Part shown: positions 50,393 through 58,650 of the stretch, in pieces
Layout of the letters: every line of letters starts with the position of its first letter
Numbering within the stretch: position 1 is the first letter of the stretch
NCBI RefSeq assembly: GCF_030817195.1
Contig: NZ_JAUSYZ010000001.1
Coordinates: forward strand, 4,216,001-4,280,000
DNA length: 64,000 nucleotides
Origin: Arthrobacter globiformis
GTDB lineage: Bacteria > Actinomycetota > Actinomycetes > Actinomycetales > Micrococcaceae
Reading direction: 5' to 3'
Notes under the pieces: generated by a model
Seen by the model: the letters and a program-made list of their open reading frames with translations, nothing else
Databases searched by the model: none
Told to the model about the DNA's origin: nothing
Translations under genes and position numbers: made by a program

Positions 50393-51916
50393 TTAGAAGA
50401 AGCCGAGCTTGTTTTCGTTGTAGCTGACCAGGAGATTCTTGGTCTGCTGGTAGTGGTCCAGCATCATGGCGTGGTTTTCCCGTCCGATGCCGGAGGACTT
50501 GTAGCCGCCGAATGCGGCACCGGCCGGGTAGGCGTGGTAGTTGTTGACCCAGACACGACCGGCTTGGATCTCGCGGCCTGCCCGGTACGCGACGTTGCCG
50601 TTGCGGGACCAGACGCCGGCGCCAAGGCCGTAGAGGGTGTCATTGGCGATGCCCATGGCGTCGTTGTAGTCGCTGAAGCGGGTCACGGAGACCACCGGGC
50701 CGAAGATCTCCTCCTGGAAGATGCGCATCCGGTTGTGGCCCTCGAAGATCGTGGGCTGCACGTAGTAGCCGCCGGCCAGGTCACCGGACAGTTCAGCACG
50801 GGCGCCGCCGGTGAGCGCCTTGGCGCCCTCCTGCTTTCCGATGTCGATGTAGGAAAGGATCTTCTCCAGCTGGTCGTTGGAGGCCTGCGCACCGATCTGG
50901 GTTTCCGTGTCCAGCGGGTTGCCCTGGATGATCTTCTCGGTCCGGGCCAGGGCGTCGGCCATGAAGGAGTCGTAGATGCCTTCCTGGACCAGGGCGCGGG
51001 ACGGGCAGGTGCAGACTTCGCCCTGGTTGAAGGCGAACAGCGCGAACCCTTCCAGAGCCTTGTCATAGAACGCATCGTTGGAGTCGGCGACGTCGTTGAA
51101 GAAGATGTTCGGGCTCTTGCCGCCGAGTTCCAGCGTCACGGGGATCAGGTTGTTGGAGGCGTACTGGCTGATCAGCCGTCCGGTCGTGGTCTCGCCGGTG
51201 AAGGCGATCTTGCGGATCCGCGGGCTGGAGGCCAGCGGCTTGCCCGCCTCGACGCCGAAGCCGTTGACCACGTTGACCACGCCGGCCGGCAGCAGGTCGC
51301 CGATCAGTTCCATCAGGACCAGGATGGACGTCGGCGTCTGTTCCGCAGGCTTGAGGACGACGGCGTTGCCCGCCGCGAGCGCGGGGGCCAGCTTCCAGAC
51401 GGCCATCAGGATGGGGAAGTTCCACGGGATGATCTGGCCCACGACGCCGAGCGGCTCGTGGAAATGGTAAGCCGTGGTGTCGTCGTCGAGCTGCGACAGC
51501 CGGCCCTCCTGGGCGCGGACGGCGGAGGCGAAGTAGCGGAAGTGGTCGGCAGCGAGCGGGATGTCCGCGTTGAGGGTCTCGCGGACCGGCTTGCCGTTGT
51601 CCCAGGTCTCGGCGACGGCGAGCAGTTCGACGTTCTCATCGATGCGGTCGGCGATCTTGTTCAGGATCGCGGCGCGTTCGGCCACCGAGGTCCGGCCCCA
51701 GGAGGGAGCCACCTTGTGCGCGGCGTCGAGGGCGAGTTCGATGTCCTCGGCAGTGCCGCGGGCCACCTCGCAGAACGGTTTGCCGGTGACGGGCGTGATG
51801 TTCTCGAAGTACTGGCCCTTCACGGGTGCAACCCATTCGCCGCCGATCCAGTTCTCATAGCGGTCCTTGAACGTGACCTTCGAACCCTCGGTGCCGGGCT
51901 GTGCGTAAACGGTCAT
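50393..51916 (-). CDS. exaC: Aldehyde dehydrogenase (acetaldehyde/ExaC type)
   Basis: 507 residues of the NAD-dependent aldehyde dehydrogenase family. LELGGKSPNIFF precedes the active site, and Cys302 in FNQGEVCTCPSRAL is the nucleophile. VVGQIIPWNFPIL, the Glu base in TLELGGKS and a conserved EEIFGPV are present. The C-terminus is typical of the ExaC/AcoD acetaldehyde dehydrogenases. It oxidises acetaldehyde to acetate. It is upstream of adhP and DUF779 on the same strand, and downstream of the GAF regulator, which is the most likely activator. Confidence 0.95.
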   Translation of the reverse strand: MTVYAQPGTEGSKVTFKDRYENWIGGEWVAPVKGQYFENITPVTGKPFCEVARGTAEDIELALDAAHKVAPSWGRTSVAERAAILNKIADRIDENVELLAVAETWDNGKPVRETLNADIPLAADHFRYFASAVRAQEGRLSQLDDDTTAYHFHEPLGVVGQIIPWNFPILMAVWKLAPALAAGNAVVLKPAEQTPTSILVLMELIGDLLPAGVVNVVNGFGVEAGKPLASSPRIRKIAFTGETTTGRLISQYASNNLIPVTLELGGKSPNIFFNDVADSNDAFYDKALEGFALFAFNQGEVCTCPSRALVQEGIYDSFMADALARTEKIIQGNPLDTETQIGAQASNDQLEKILSYIDIGKQEGAKALTGGARAELSGDLAGGYYVQPTIFEGHNRMRIFQEEIFGPVVSVTRFSDYNDAMGIANDTLYGLGAGVWSRNGNVAYRAGREIQAGRVWVNNYHAYPAGAAFGGYKSSGIGRENHAMMLDHYQQTKNLLVSYNENKLGFF

Positions 51917-52097
51917 TGCTAGCTCCTTTGCTCTGCAACACGGTGGCGATGTGTCATGGTGATCGCCGATGCATCGAGCCTAGGAGGGGGCAGGTTGCAG
52001 CCAGGTTGCAACCGTGTAACCAGGGTCACCCTTGATTGAGCCTCGCAAAAACCCGGCTGGGCCGACGGGGAGGTTAGACGCCGCCAGGGGCCGACGG

Positions 52098-53474
52098 TTA
52101 GGCGCTCAGCTCCGTTTCCAGCCGCTCCAGGTCGGCGACGACGGCGGCACGCTTGGGCGAGCGCGGCGGCAGGAGCTTCAGGGCGGCACGGCGGACGTCG
52201 ACGTCGTCCGCCGCCTCCGGCAGTTCCGCGTACTTGAGCAGCGATTCGGCGCTGCCGTCCGTCAGGACGGCCTCGCGCACCAGTGCGGACACGCGGTTCC
52301 GGAGCTCGACGACGCCGGGCGCCTCCGAGCGCGGCAGGACGGCGCCGCGGTAGATTTCCAGGGCGATCCGGTGGGCGCCGCGCTGCAGGCAGGTGAGCAC
52401 TTGGCTGCTGTCCGGCAGGAGCTCCATCGCCAGCCTGTACGGCCGCGACTCCGGAACCGCGGCGGGGTTCAGCTGCTGCAGGACCTTCCGGAGCCGCACC
52501 ATCTCAGCGCGCAGGGTGATCGTGGAGCCGTCCCCCGGGTACAACAGGACACTCAGTTCCTCGGCGCTGAGGCCGTCCGGGTGGGTGCTGAGCAGGGCCA
52601 GGATCTCGCTGTGCCGGGCGGACAGCACCACGCTGCGGCCCTCGATGCTGAGCAGCGCCTGGTCGCGGCCCAGCAGCTGCAGGCTGTTGCGGTACAGGCT
52701 GCCTTCCCGCGCCGAACCGCCGGCCGCCCCGGACCCCGGGTGCCGCCGTCGTGCTTTAACGCGTTCCTGGGCAGCCGCGAGCTGCAGGCGTTCCACGCGC
52801 AATTGGGCCTGGGCCGCCGCCACTGTGGCCTCCACGAGGGAGAGCGTGTGCGGCGCCACGGCCGCCTCAGTGCCCGTGATGTCCACGACCCCCAGCAGCG
52901 CCCCGGAATCGGGGTCCTGGAACGGCACCGCTGTGCAGCTCCAGGGATGGACTGAACGTTTGTAGTGCTCGGCGCCGGAAATCTGGATGCCGCGGCCCAA
53001 GGCGAGGGCGGTCCCGGGGGCGCTGGTCCCCACAGTGGCCTCCGACCAGTCGGCACCGGGAACGAACATCATGCCTTCGGCGCGGCTGCGCACGCCGGTA
53101 TCGCCTTCCACCCAGAGCAGCCTGCCCACCTCGTCGCCCACGGCAACCAGCAGTCCACAGTCGTGGCTGGGCCTGATGAGGAGCTTCTGGATCACGGGCA
53201 TGATGGCGGCCAGGGGGTGCTGGCGGCGGTATTCCTCCAGCTCGTCCGCGGCGATGGCCAGCGGCGCCTCGGGGTTGTCGGGGTTGGCCCGCAGCTTGGC
53301 GGACCGCTGCCAGGATTCGCGGATCAGGCGGCGCAGGCCGGGGATTTCATCCGCGTCGGGGAACGCTTCGCTCTGCGCGTGGCTGTCCAGGAATTCGTGG
53401 CTTGCCAGGGCGCGGCGCTGCACCAGCACCGAATCTATGGATCCGGGTGCCGCCGGCTGGATCAGGTTCTTCAT
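52098..53474 (-). CDS. GAF-domain transcriptional regulator, AcoR-like without an AAA+ domain
   Basis: 458 residues. RESWQRSAKLRANP and VIQKLL are the N-terminal features of AcoR regulators. A GAF domain follows (CGLLVAVGDEVGRLLWVEGD to LLGVVDITG). Instead of a sigma-54 AAA+ domain it has a linker and a winged-helix-like domain (SARHSEILALLSTHPDGLSAEELSVLL, shortened here to SARHSEILALLSTHP) ahead of a helical tail. It is probably a regulator of exaC, sensing a small molecule through the GAF domain. The start at 53474 has no obvious ribosome-binding site. Confidence 0.85.
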   Translation of the reverse strand: MKNLIQPAAPGSIDSVLVQRRALASHEFLDSHAQSEAFPDADEIPGLRRLIRESWQRSAKLRANPDNPEAPLAIAADELEEYRRQHPLAAIMPVIQKLLIRPSHDCGLLVAVGDEVGRLLWVEGDTGVRSRAEGMMFVPGADWSEATVGTSAPGTALALGRGIQISGAEHYKRSVHPWSCTAVPFQDPDSGALLGVVDITGTEAAVAPHTLSLVEATVAAAQAQLRVERLQLAAAQERVKARRRHPGSGAAGGSAREGSLYRNSLQLLGRDQALLSIEGRSVVLSARHSEILALLSTHPDGLSAEELSVLLYPGDGSTITLRAEMVRLRKVLQQLNPAAVPESRPYRLAMELLPDSSQVLTCLQRGAHRIALEIYRGAVLPRSEAPGVVELRNRVSALVREAVLTDGSAESLLKYAELPEAADDVDVRRAALKLLPPRSPKRAAVVADLERLETELSA

Positions 53475-53519
53475 CGAACTCCCACTCGCCCAAACGCTTG
53501 CCCGCGACAGTCTAGTCCA

Positions 53520-53585
53520 CCCAACTAGGTAGCAGTAGAGGGCGTTCCCAGCGCTGGGAACGCCCTGTGCTGCTACCTAGTTGGG
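53520..53585. terminator. 66-bp near-perfect palindrome at the end of fprA
   Basis: Outer 16-bp arms (53520-53535, 53570-53585, with AACTAGGTAGCAG and its complement) enclose a 28-bp perfect palindrome (53539-53566) with AGGGCGTTCCCAGC arms, separated only by short mismatches. It lies 2 nt past the FprA stop, which ends FprA transcripts or acts as a bidirectional terminator for the regulator gene. Confidence 0.8.
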
Positions 53586-53586
53586 T

Positions 53587-55023
53587 TTAGCCGCGGGAGA
53601 TTTGGATCATCTCCTCACGCGGCACCACCTTGATGCGTTCGCGCACGACGCCGTCGTTCCCGGCGGCGGATTCCGTCCACGATGCGCCGAGGGCGGCCTC
53701 ATGGGCGTTCAGCTTGTTCCAGCCTTCCCACGTCGTGTACTCGATGCCGCGCTCCTCGAGCAGGTCGATGATTGCCTGCGGGTCGGGGTTCTGTGCCGGC
53801 GGCAGGGTGAGCCGGTCCTCGAGGAGGAAGCCGATGGTTTCCAGGGCATCGCCCTTCGTGTGCCCGATCAGGCCGACCGGCCCGCGCTTGATCCAGCCAG
53901 TGGTGTAAATGCCGGGGACAGGGTTCCCGTCGGCGTCGAGGACACGGCCGCATTCGTTGGGGATGACCCCGCGCTTGGCGTCGTATTCCAGTTCGTCCAC
54001 CGCAGAGCCGTGGTAGCCGATGGCGCGGTAAACGGCCTGCACCGGGTAGTCGATGAACTCCCCCGTGCCCTTGACGTTGCCGGTGCCGTCAAGCTGCATG
54101 CGCTCGAACTTGATGCCGGCGACCTTGCCGGACCCGCCGTCGTCGTAAATCTCGACTGGGCTGTGCAGGAAGTGCAGGTGCAGGCGGCGCGACGACGGCT
54201 GCTCAGCCTCGGCGTGCTCCTCGACCAGCCAGTTGGTCATGGTGTTCACCATGGTCTTGGTCTGGTTGTTGCTCCGGATCGCGTCGTCGGAGGCCTCGTC
54301 GAATTCGAAGTCCTCCGGGTAGAGCACGATGTCGACGTCGCGGGCATGGCTGAGTTCGCGCAGCTCCAGCGGGGTGAACTTGACCTGGGCGGGACCGCGG
54401 CGGCCGAAGACGTGGACGTCGGTGACCGGCGAGTTCTTCAGACCCTGGTAGACGTTGTCCGGGATCTCGGTGACGAGGAGTTCGTCGGCGTGCTTCACCA
54501 GCATCCGCGCGACGTCCAGAGCCACGTTGCCGTTGCCAATGACCGCGATTTCCTTGGCGTCCAGCGGCCATTCGCGGGAGACGTCCGGGTGCCCGTCGTA
54601 CCAGGACACGAAGTCGGCGGCACCGAAGGAGCCCTCGAGGTCGATCCCGGGGATGTCCATGTCGGCGTCCTTGATGGCGCCGGTGGAGAAGATGACGGCG
54701 TCGTAGAAGGCGCGGAAGTCGTGAAGGGTGAGGTCCCGGCCGTAGGTGACGTTGCCCAGGAACCGGATGTCGCCGCGGTCCAGGACTTTGTGCAGGGCGT
54801 TGACGATGCCCTTGATGCGGGGATGGTCCGGGGCCACGCCGTAGCGGATCAGGCCGTACGGTGCCGGGTAGGCCTCGAAGAGGTCGATGCTGACCTCGAA
54901 GTCGCCGTCCTTGACCTCATTGGACTTGGTCAGGATGTCCGCGGCATAGACGCCTGCGGGCCCCGCGCCGACGATTGCGACGCGGAGCGGGCGCTTGGCC
55001 GTGGATTCAGCTGTGTTGGACAC
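53587..55023 (-). CDS. fprA: NADPH:ferredoxin/adrenodoxin reductase-like flavoprotein
   Basis: 478 residues. Two dinucleotide loops are visible: FAD-binding VAIVGAGPAGVYAA (about 15-28) and NADPH-binding IAVIGNGNVALDVAR (about 157-171). RYGVAPDHPRIKGI and a C-terminal TTGWIKRGPVGLIGHTKGDA (FAD ring region, shortened here to WIKRGPVGLIGHTK) are family markers. FprA transfers electrons from NADPH to ferredoxin, supplying P450s or oxidoreductases. Start at ATG 55023. Confidence 0.94.
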   Translation of the reverse strand: MSNTAESTAKRPLRVAIVGAGPAGVYAADILTKSNEVKDGDFEVSIDLFEAYPAPYGLIRYGVAPDHPRIKGIVNALHKVLDRGDIRFLGNVTYGRDLTLHDFRAFYDAVIFSTGAIKDADMDIPGIDLEGSFGAADFVSWYDGHPDVSREWPLDAKEIAVIGNGNVALDVARMLVKHADELLVTEIPDNVYQGLKNSPVTDVHVFGRRGPAQVKFTPLELRELSHARDVDIVLYPEDFEFDEASDDAIRSNNQTKTMVNTMTNWLVEEHAEAEQPSSRRLHLHFLHSPVEIYDDGGSGKVAGIKFERMQLDGTGNVKGTGEFIDYPVQAVYRAIGYHGSAVDELEYDAKRGVIPNECGRVLDADGNPVPGIYTTGWIKRGPVGLIGHTKGDALETIGFLLEDRLTLPPAQNPDPQAIIDLLEERGIEYTTWEGWNKLNAHEAALGASWTESAAGNDGVVRERIKVVPREEMIQISRG

Positions 55024-55239
55024 CGTAAGCCCTTCCGGAACGGGAGACCGCGCCCCACCGGCGCGCAGTTTTCAATTCTAATTGTCCGCCCGGTCGGGCG
55101 TCCCACCCGTGACGGCGAGCGGCGGTCCGTGACGGCCTGCGGCCTGGGAACCCGGCCCAGGGACGGTTGGCGGCCTTGGACGGTTCACGGGGCGCGCGGG
55201 TCACGGGCCCGCCCGCGTTACGGGGCCGGCCCGCCCGCG

Positions 55240-56239
55240 TCAGCCGCTCTTGCGCAGGGCCACCACATCGCCCTCGCGGTACAGCAGCGCCCGCAGCTCC
55301 GACTCCACTGAATCCAGCCGCTTCGGATCGATGGTCTCGCCGGCGGCGAAGTGGTCCAGCAGCCGCGGGTCCACGTAGCTCTTGCGGGCGATCGACGGCG
55401 TGTTCCCGAGCACCGCTGCCGCCTCCATCATGGCGACGCTGATGGCGCGCTTCCTCTTCGCCTCGGTTTTTTGCGGACCGCTCCGGGCGAGGCTGACGGC
55501 GGCCGCGGCGGTGCCGCGCAGGGTCCGGAAGTCCTTCGCGGTGAAGTCGTCGCCCGTGCGTTCCTTCACGTAGGCGTTGATTTCGGCGCTGGTCACCGGA
55601 TGCCATGTCCGGCCGTTCTTGTAGGCGAGCAGGCGCGCGTTGCCGCCGCGCCGCTTCAGGGTCCGGGCCAGCGGGGCAAGGTCCGGGTCCACGATCTGGG
55701 ATTCCCAGGTTTTGCCGCTTTTGGCCGGAAAACTCAGGTACAGGCACTCGTTCCGGACACGGACGTGGGCGCACAGCAGGGTGGCCAGACCGTGACTGCC
55801 GTTTTCGTTCGTGTACCGCTCCGACCCCACCCGCAGGGATGCGCTGTCCAGCATCCTGAAAGCCGCGGCCAAAACGCGCTGGCGGGTGATGCCGTCGGAC
55901 CTCAAATCCATGGTGACCAGCCGCCGGGCGGTGGGCAGCGATTCGGCGAGCTGGAGCGCGCGGTCGAATTTCGCGCGGTCTTTCCGTTCGCGCCACTCCG
56001 GATGGTAGATGTACTGCCGGCGGCCCACGGCGTCCAGCCCCGTGGCCCTGGATGTGCCCGTTCTCGTAAGGCGCTATCCACACGTCTGTCCAGGCGGGCG
56101 GAATACCGATGCTCTCCAGCCGGTCCCGGACCGGTCCGGGCGGCAGCGTGGACCCGTCCAGGTCCCTGTAACTGAAGCCGGAGCCGGCCCGCACCCGCCG
56201 GTAACCGCGGCCGGAAGCGTTGCTGTGGCGGAGCCTCAT
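55240..56239 (-). pseudogene. DNA topoisomerase IB split by one frameshift
   Basis: Two frames of one protein. Frame 1 (from ATG 56239) reads GFSYRDLDGSTL and WTDVWIAPYENGHIQ. At CCC 56046-56048 an extra base changes the frame. With one base removed the frame continues HIQATGLDAVGRRQYIYH into the second frame (about 56043 down to 55240). The second part has SASLRVGSERYTNENGS and KDFRTLRGTAAAAVS with catalytic Arg and Lys, and ARKSYVDPRLLDHF with the nucleophilic Tyr. All catalytic parts are intact, so only the 1-nt insertion breaks the gene, either a true recent pseudogene or a sequencing error. Confidence 0.85.
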
Positions 56240-56341
56240 CGGGCCGTCGCCCGGCGGTGAGTCGTACTCATAATGGCAAGCCTACTGACTAAATTGCCTC
56301 GGCAGGCAACCACTGGTCCGTGCAGACGGAATACCGCTCCC

Positions 56342-56347
56342 TAAGAT
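56342..56347 (+). promoter_or_regulatory. -10 element for leaderless rarD mRNA
   Basis: TAAGAT 6 nt before the ATG at 56354. No ribosome-binding site. Confidence 0.5.
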
Positions 56348-56353
56348 GGTGTT

Positions 56354-57451
56354 ATGGGTCTTGTGCCTAACCCCGATGGATCCGTCTCCTCCGCTCTTCC
56401 GACGACTGTCCCTTCACGCGGCGCCGCGCCCTCAGGCGTGACCAGTCCCGGGGCACCAAGCAAGCCTGGCACCGGCAGTTTGCCTGGCGCACCCAGTTTG
56501 CCTGGCGCACCCAAGGCGGTGGACAAGGAGACGACGGCGGGAATCCTCTTCGGCATCGGCGCTTACGGGCTATGGGGGCTGCTTCCGCTGTACTTCTTCG
56601 TTCTGCAGCCGGCCGGTGCGGTGGAAATCGTGGCCAACCGGGTGGTCTGGTCCCTGATCTTCTGCGCCCTCCTGATCACGGTGACCCGGGCGTGGCGCGT
56701 CCTGGGCGCTGCCCTGCGCAACCGCTCTATGCTTTGGACCCTGGCGGCCGCGGCCGGCCTCATCGCGGTGAACTGGCTGACGTATACCTATGGCGTCACC
56801 ACCGGGCAGGCAGTCGAGGCCTCGCTTGGGTACTTCATCAACCCGCTGGTATCGGTCCTCCTCGGCGTGTTCGTCCTGAAGGAGACGCTCAGGCCGCTGC
56901 AGTGGGCCGCCGTCGGAATCGGTTTCATCGCCGTGGGCGTGCTCACCGTCTCCTACGGGAAACTGCCTTGGATCGCCCTGACCCTGGCCGTCAGCTTCGG
57001 CCTGTACGGCTTCGTGAAGAAGCGGGTGGGGCCGCGTGCCGATGCCATCACCAGCCTCACCGTGGAGACCATCGTCCTCGCTCCCCTGGCCGCGGCCACC
57101 ATGATTTTCCTCGCGGTGGGCGGCACTGCGTCGCTGACCACCCACGGCCCCGGGCACTTCTGGCTGCTCCTGGCGTCGGGCGTCATCACGGCCGTACCGC
57201 TGGTGTTCTTCGGCGCCTCGGCCCGCCGGCTGCCCATGACCACCATCGGGCTGCTGCAGTACTTCGCACCCGTGCTGCAGTTCATCGTTGCCCTGGTGGT
57301 GTTCCGTGAGGCCATGACGCTGGACCGGTGGATCGGCTTCGGCGTCGTGTGGCTTGCCCTGCTGGTGCTCACCGTGGACATGCTGGCTGCGACGCGCAAG
57401 AGTTCAGCGGCCAAGCGGCTTGCCCGCAGGGAAGCGCGAACGAACACTTAA
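56354..57451 (+). CDS. rarD: RarD-type EamA permease
   Basis: 365 residues, 10 membrane helices of the EamA/RarD drug-metabolite transporter group: GILFGIGAYGLWGLLPLYFF, EIVANRVVWSLIF, NWLTYTYGVTTGQAVEASLGYFINP (shortened as EASLGYFINP) and LQYFAPVLQF. RarD is a predicted chloramphenicol-sensitivity protein; real substrate unknown. The N-terminal 50 residues are a Pro/Gly/Ser-rich tail with an 18-bp tandem duplication (56476-56511, SLPGAP twice). The last codons and TAA lie in a repeat (57433-57446). Confidence 0.92.
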   Translation: MGLVPNPDGSVSSALPTTVPSRGAAPSGVTSPGAPSKPGTGSLPGAPSLPGAPKAVDKETTAGILFGIGAYGLWGLLPLYFFVLQPAGAVEIVANRVVWSLIFCALLITVTRAWRVLGAALRNRSMLWTLAAAAGLIAVNWLTYTYGVTTGQAVEASLGYFINPLVSVLLGVFVLKETLRPLQWAAVGIGFIAVGVLTVSYGKLPWIALTLAVSFGLYGFVKKRVGPRADAITSLTVETIVLAPLAAATMIFLAVGGTASLTTHGPGHFWLLLASGVITAVPLVFFGASARRLPMTTIGLLQYFAPVLQFIVALVVFREAMTLDRWIGFGVVWLALLVLTVDMLAATRKSSAAKRLARREARTNT

Positions 57452-57515
57452 GCCCCCGGGGCGGGCCCCAACTGTTCGTTCGCGCTCGGAAGGGCCTGAA
57501 CTGTCCGTTCGCGCT
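57433..57515. repeat. GTTCGCGCT-family repeat cluster at the rarD 3' end
   Basis: An inverted copy AGCGCGAACGAACA (57433-57446, inside the last rarD codons) is followed by direct copies ACTGTTCGTTCGCGCT (57471-57486) and ACTGTCCGTTCGCGCT (57500-57515). GGGGC/GCCCC-type loops lie between, giving stem-loops of the same kind as at 23933-24056. Confidence 0.8.
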
Positions 57516-57532
57516 CGGAAGGGCAGGGCAGG

Positions 57533-58399
57533 TCAGGGCGCCGAGTCAGAGCGGTCATAGTCCCGCGGCACAACCACCATGGGCACCGGCAGCGCGCGCA
57601 GGACCTTGTTGGCCGTGCTGCCGAGGAACATGCGGTTCTTCTCGGCCAGGCGCGAGGACCCGACGATGAGGATCTCGCCGTCGTCCCATTCGAGTCCGTC
57701 GATGGCTTCCTCAATCGTGCGGCCATGGGCTACAGCCACGCCGACCTCGTGCCCTGCCGGTACCTTCCCCGATGCTGCTGTCAGGACGGTGTTGGCGTGG
57801 ATGTGTGCGGCGTTGATCGCCTCCCCGGCGTCACCGGCGGCGTCGAGCTCCACCAGCGACACCAGCCGCAGCGGCACACCTCGCCGCTTCGCTGCCCTGA
57901 TGGCGGTCTCGATTGCAGCCTCAGCACCGGCCCGCTGCCCCACGGCGAGGGTAAGGCGGGTAACGGGTGCCGTCCGCTGGTAGCCGCGCGGCGCGAGTGC
58001 CACCGGTACCGGCGAGGCGTGCAGCAGCGCGTTGGCCACAGACCCCACCGTGAAGCGCTTGAACAGGCCGGCGCTGGCGGCGCCCACAGCGATAAGCCCG
58101 GCTTCGAACTCCACCGCCGCGTCGATGAGACCGCCGGCGAAGGAATCGGCCTCACGCACATGGAATTTCGCGGGCAACCCCTGCGGAACCAAGGCCAGGC
58201 CTTCCCGCTCCGCCGTCAGCACCTCCTGCTCCGCGGCGCTGACCCGGCTGCCCTCCGGGTTCAGGGCCACGTAGGGAGTGCCCGGCTTCACCACATAGAC
58301 CAGATCCAGTTCGGCGCCCTGGGCCAGGGCCAGTGACGTGCCCAGGGCAACGGCGTCTGCGCCGCGCTCGGTGGGTGTGTAACCGACTACGTATCGCAT
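57533..58399 (-). CDS. Universal stress protein with two UspA domains
   Basis: 288 residues, two tandem Usp domains. The first has YVVGYTPTERGADAVALG and AVGAASAGLFKRFTVGSVANALL. The second ends IVGSSRLAEKNRMFLGSTANKVL and PVPMVVVPRDY, with the ATP-binding GSS-(9)-GSTA pattern. It is likely to bind ATP in stress or low-oxygen conditions. It converges with rarD across a repeat cluster. Confidence 0.9.
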   Translation of the reverse strand: MRYVVGYTPTERGADAVALGTSLALAQGAELDLVYVVKPGTPYVALNPEGSRVSAAEQEVLTAEREGLALVPQGLPAKFHVREADSFAGGLIDAAVEFEAGLIAVGAASAGLFKRFTVGSVANALLHASPVPVALAPRGYQRTAPVTRLTLAVGQRAGAEAAIETAIRAAKRRGVPLRLVSLVELDAAGDAGEAINAAHIHANTVLTAASGKVPAGHEVGVAVAHGRTIEEAIDGLEWDDGEILIVGSSRLAEKNRMFLGSTANKVLRALPVPMVVVPRDYDRSDSAP

Positions 58400-58551
58400 G
58401 CGAAACCCCTCTTTGGGTAGTGCAGACCGATGCCCGGCTCCCGGCGGCGCTCCCCGGCCTGCGGCGTGAAGTGCAGTGGTGAGGATGACTCTACCGCGGC
58501 TCTCCGGGCGGCGGGCCGGAACACATCGCGGAGTACGGCGGCGGCAAAAAC

Positions 58552-58591
58552 GACGGCGGGCCGGGCACCTTTTGGTACCCGGCCCGCCGTC
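58552..58591 (-). terminator. Terminator of gabT
   Basis: GACGGCGGGCCGGG pairs with CCCGGCCCGCCGTC around CACCTTTTGGTA. On the minus strand it is followed by GTTTTTGCC. It lies about 60 nt past the gabT stop, beyond a repeat copy. Confidence 0.75.
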
Positions 58592-58611
58592 GGCGTCCAG
58601 CCCCAGCGGGT

Positions 58612-58635
58612 GGGGCTTAAGTGTTCGTTCGCGCT
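58612..58635. repeat. Single GTTCGCGCT-family repeat copy near gabT
   Basis: A 24-bp copy, containing CTTAAGTGTTCGTTCGCGCT, of the family at 23933-24056 and 57433-57515. It lies between the gabT stop and its terminator. Confidence 0.7.
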
Positions 58636-58650
58636 AAAAGCGCAGTGGAA

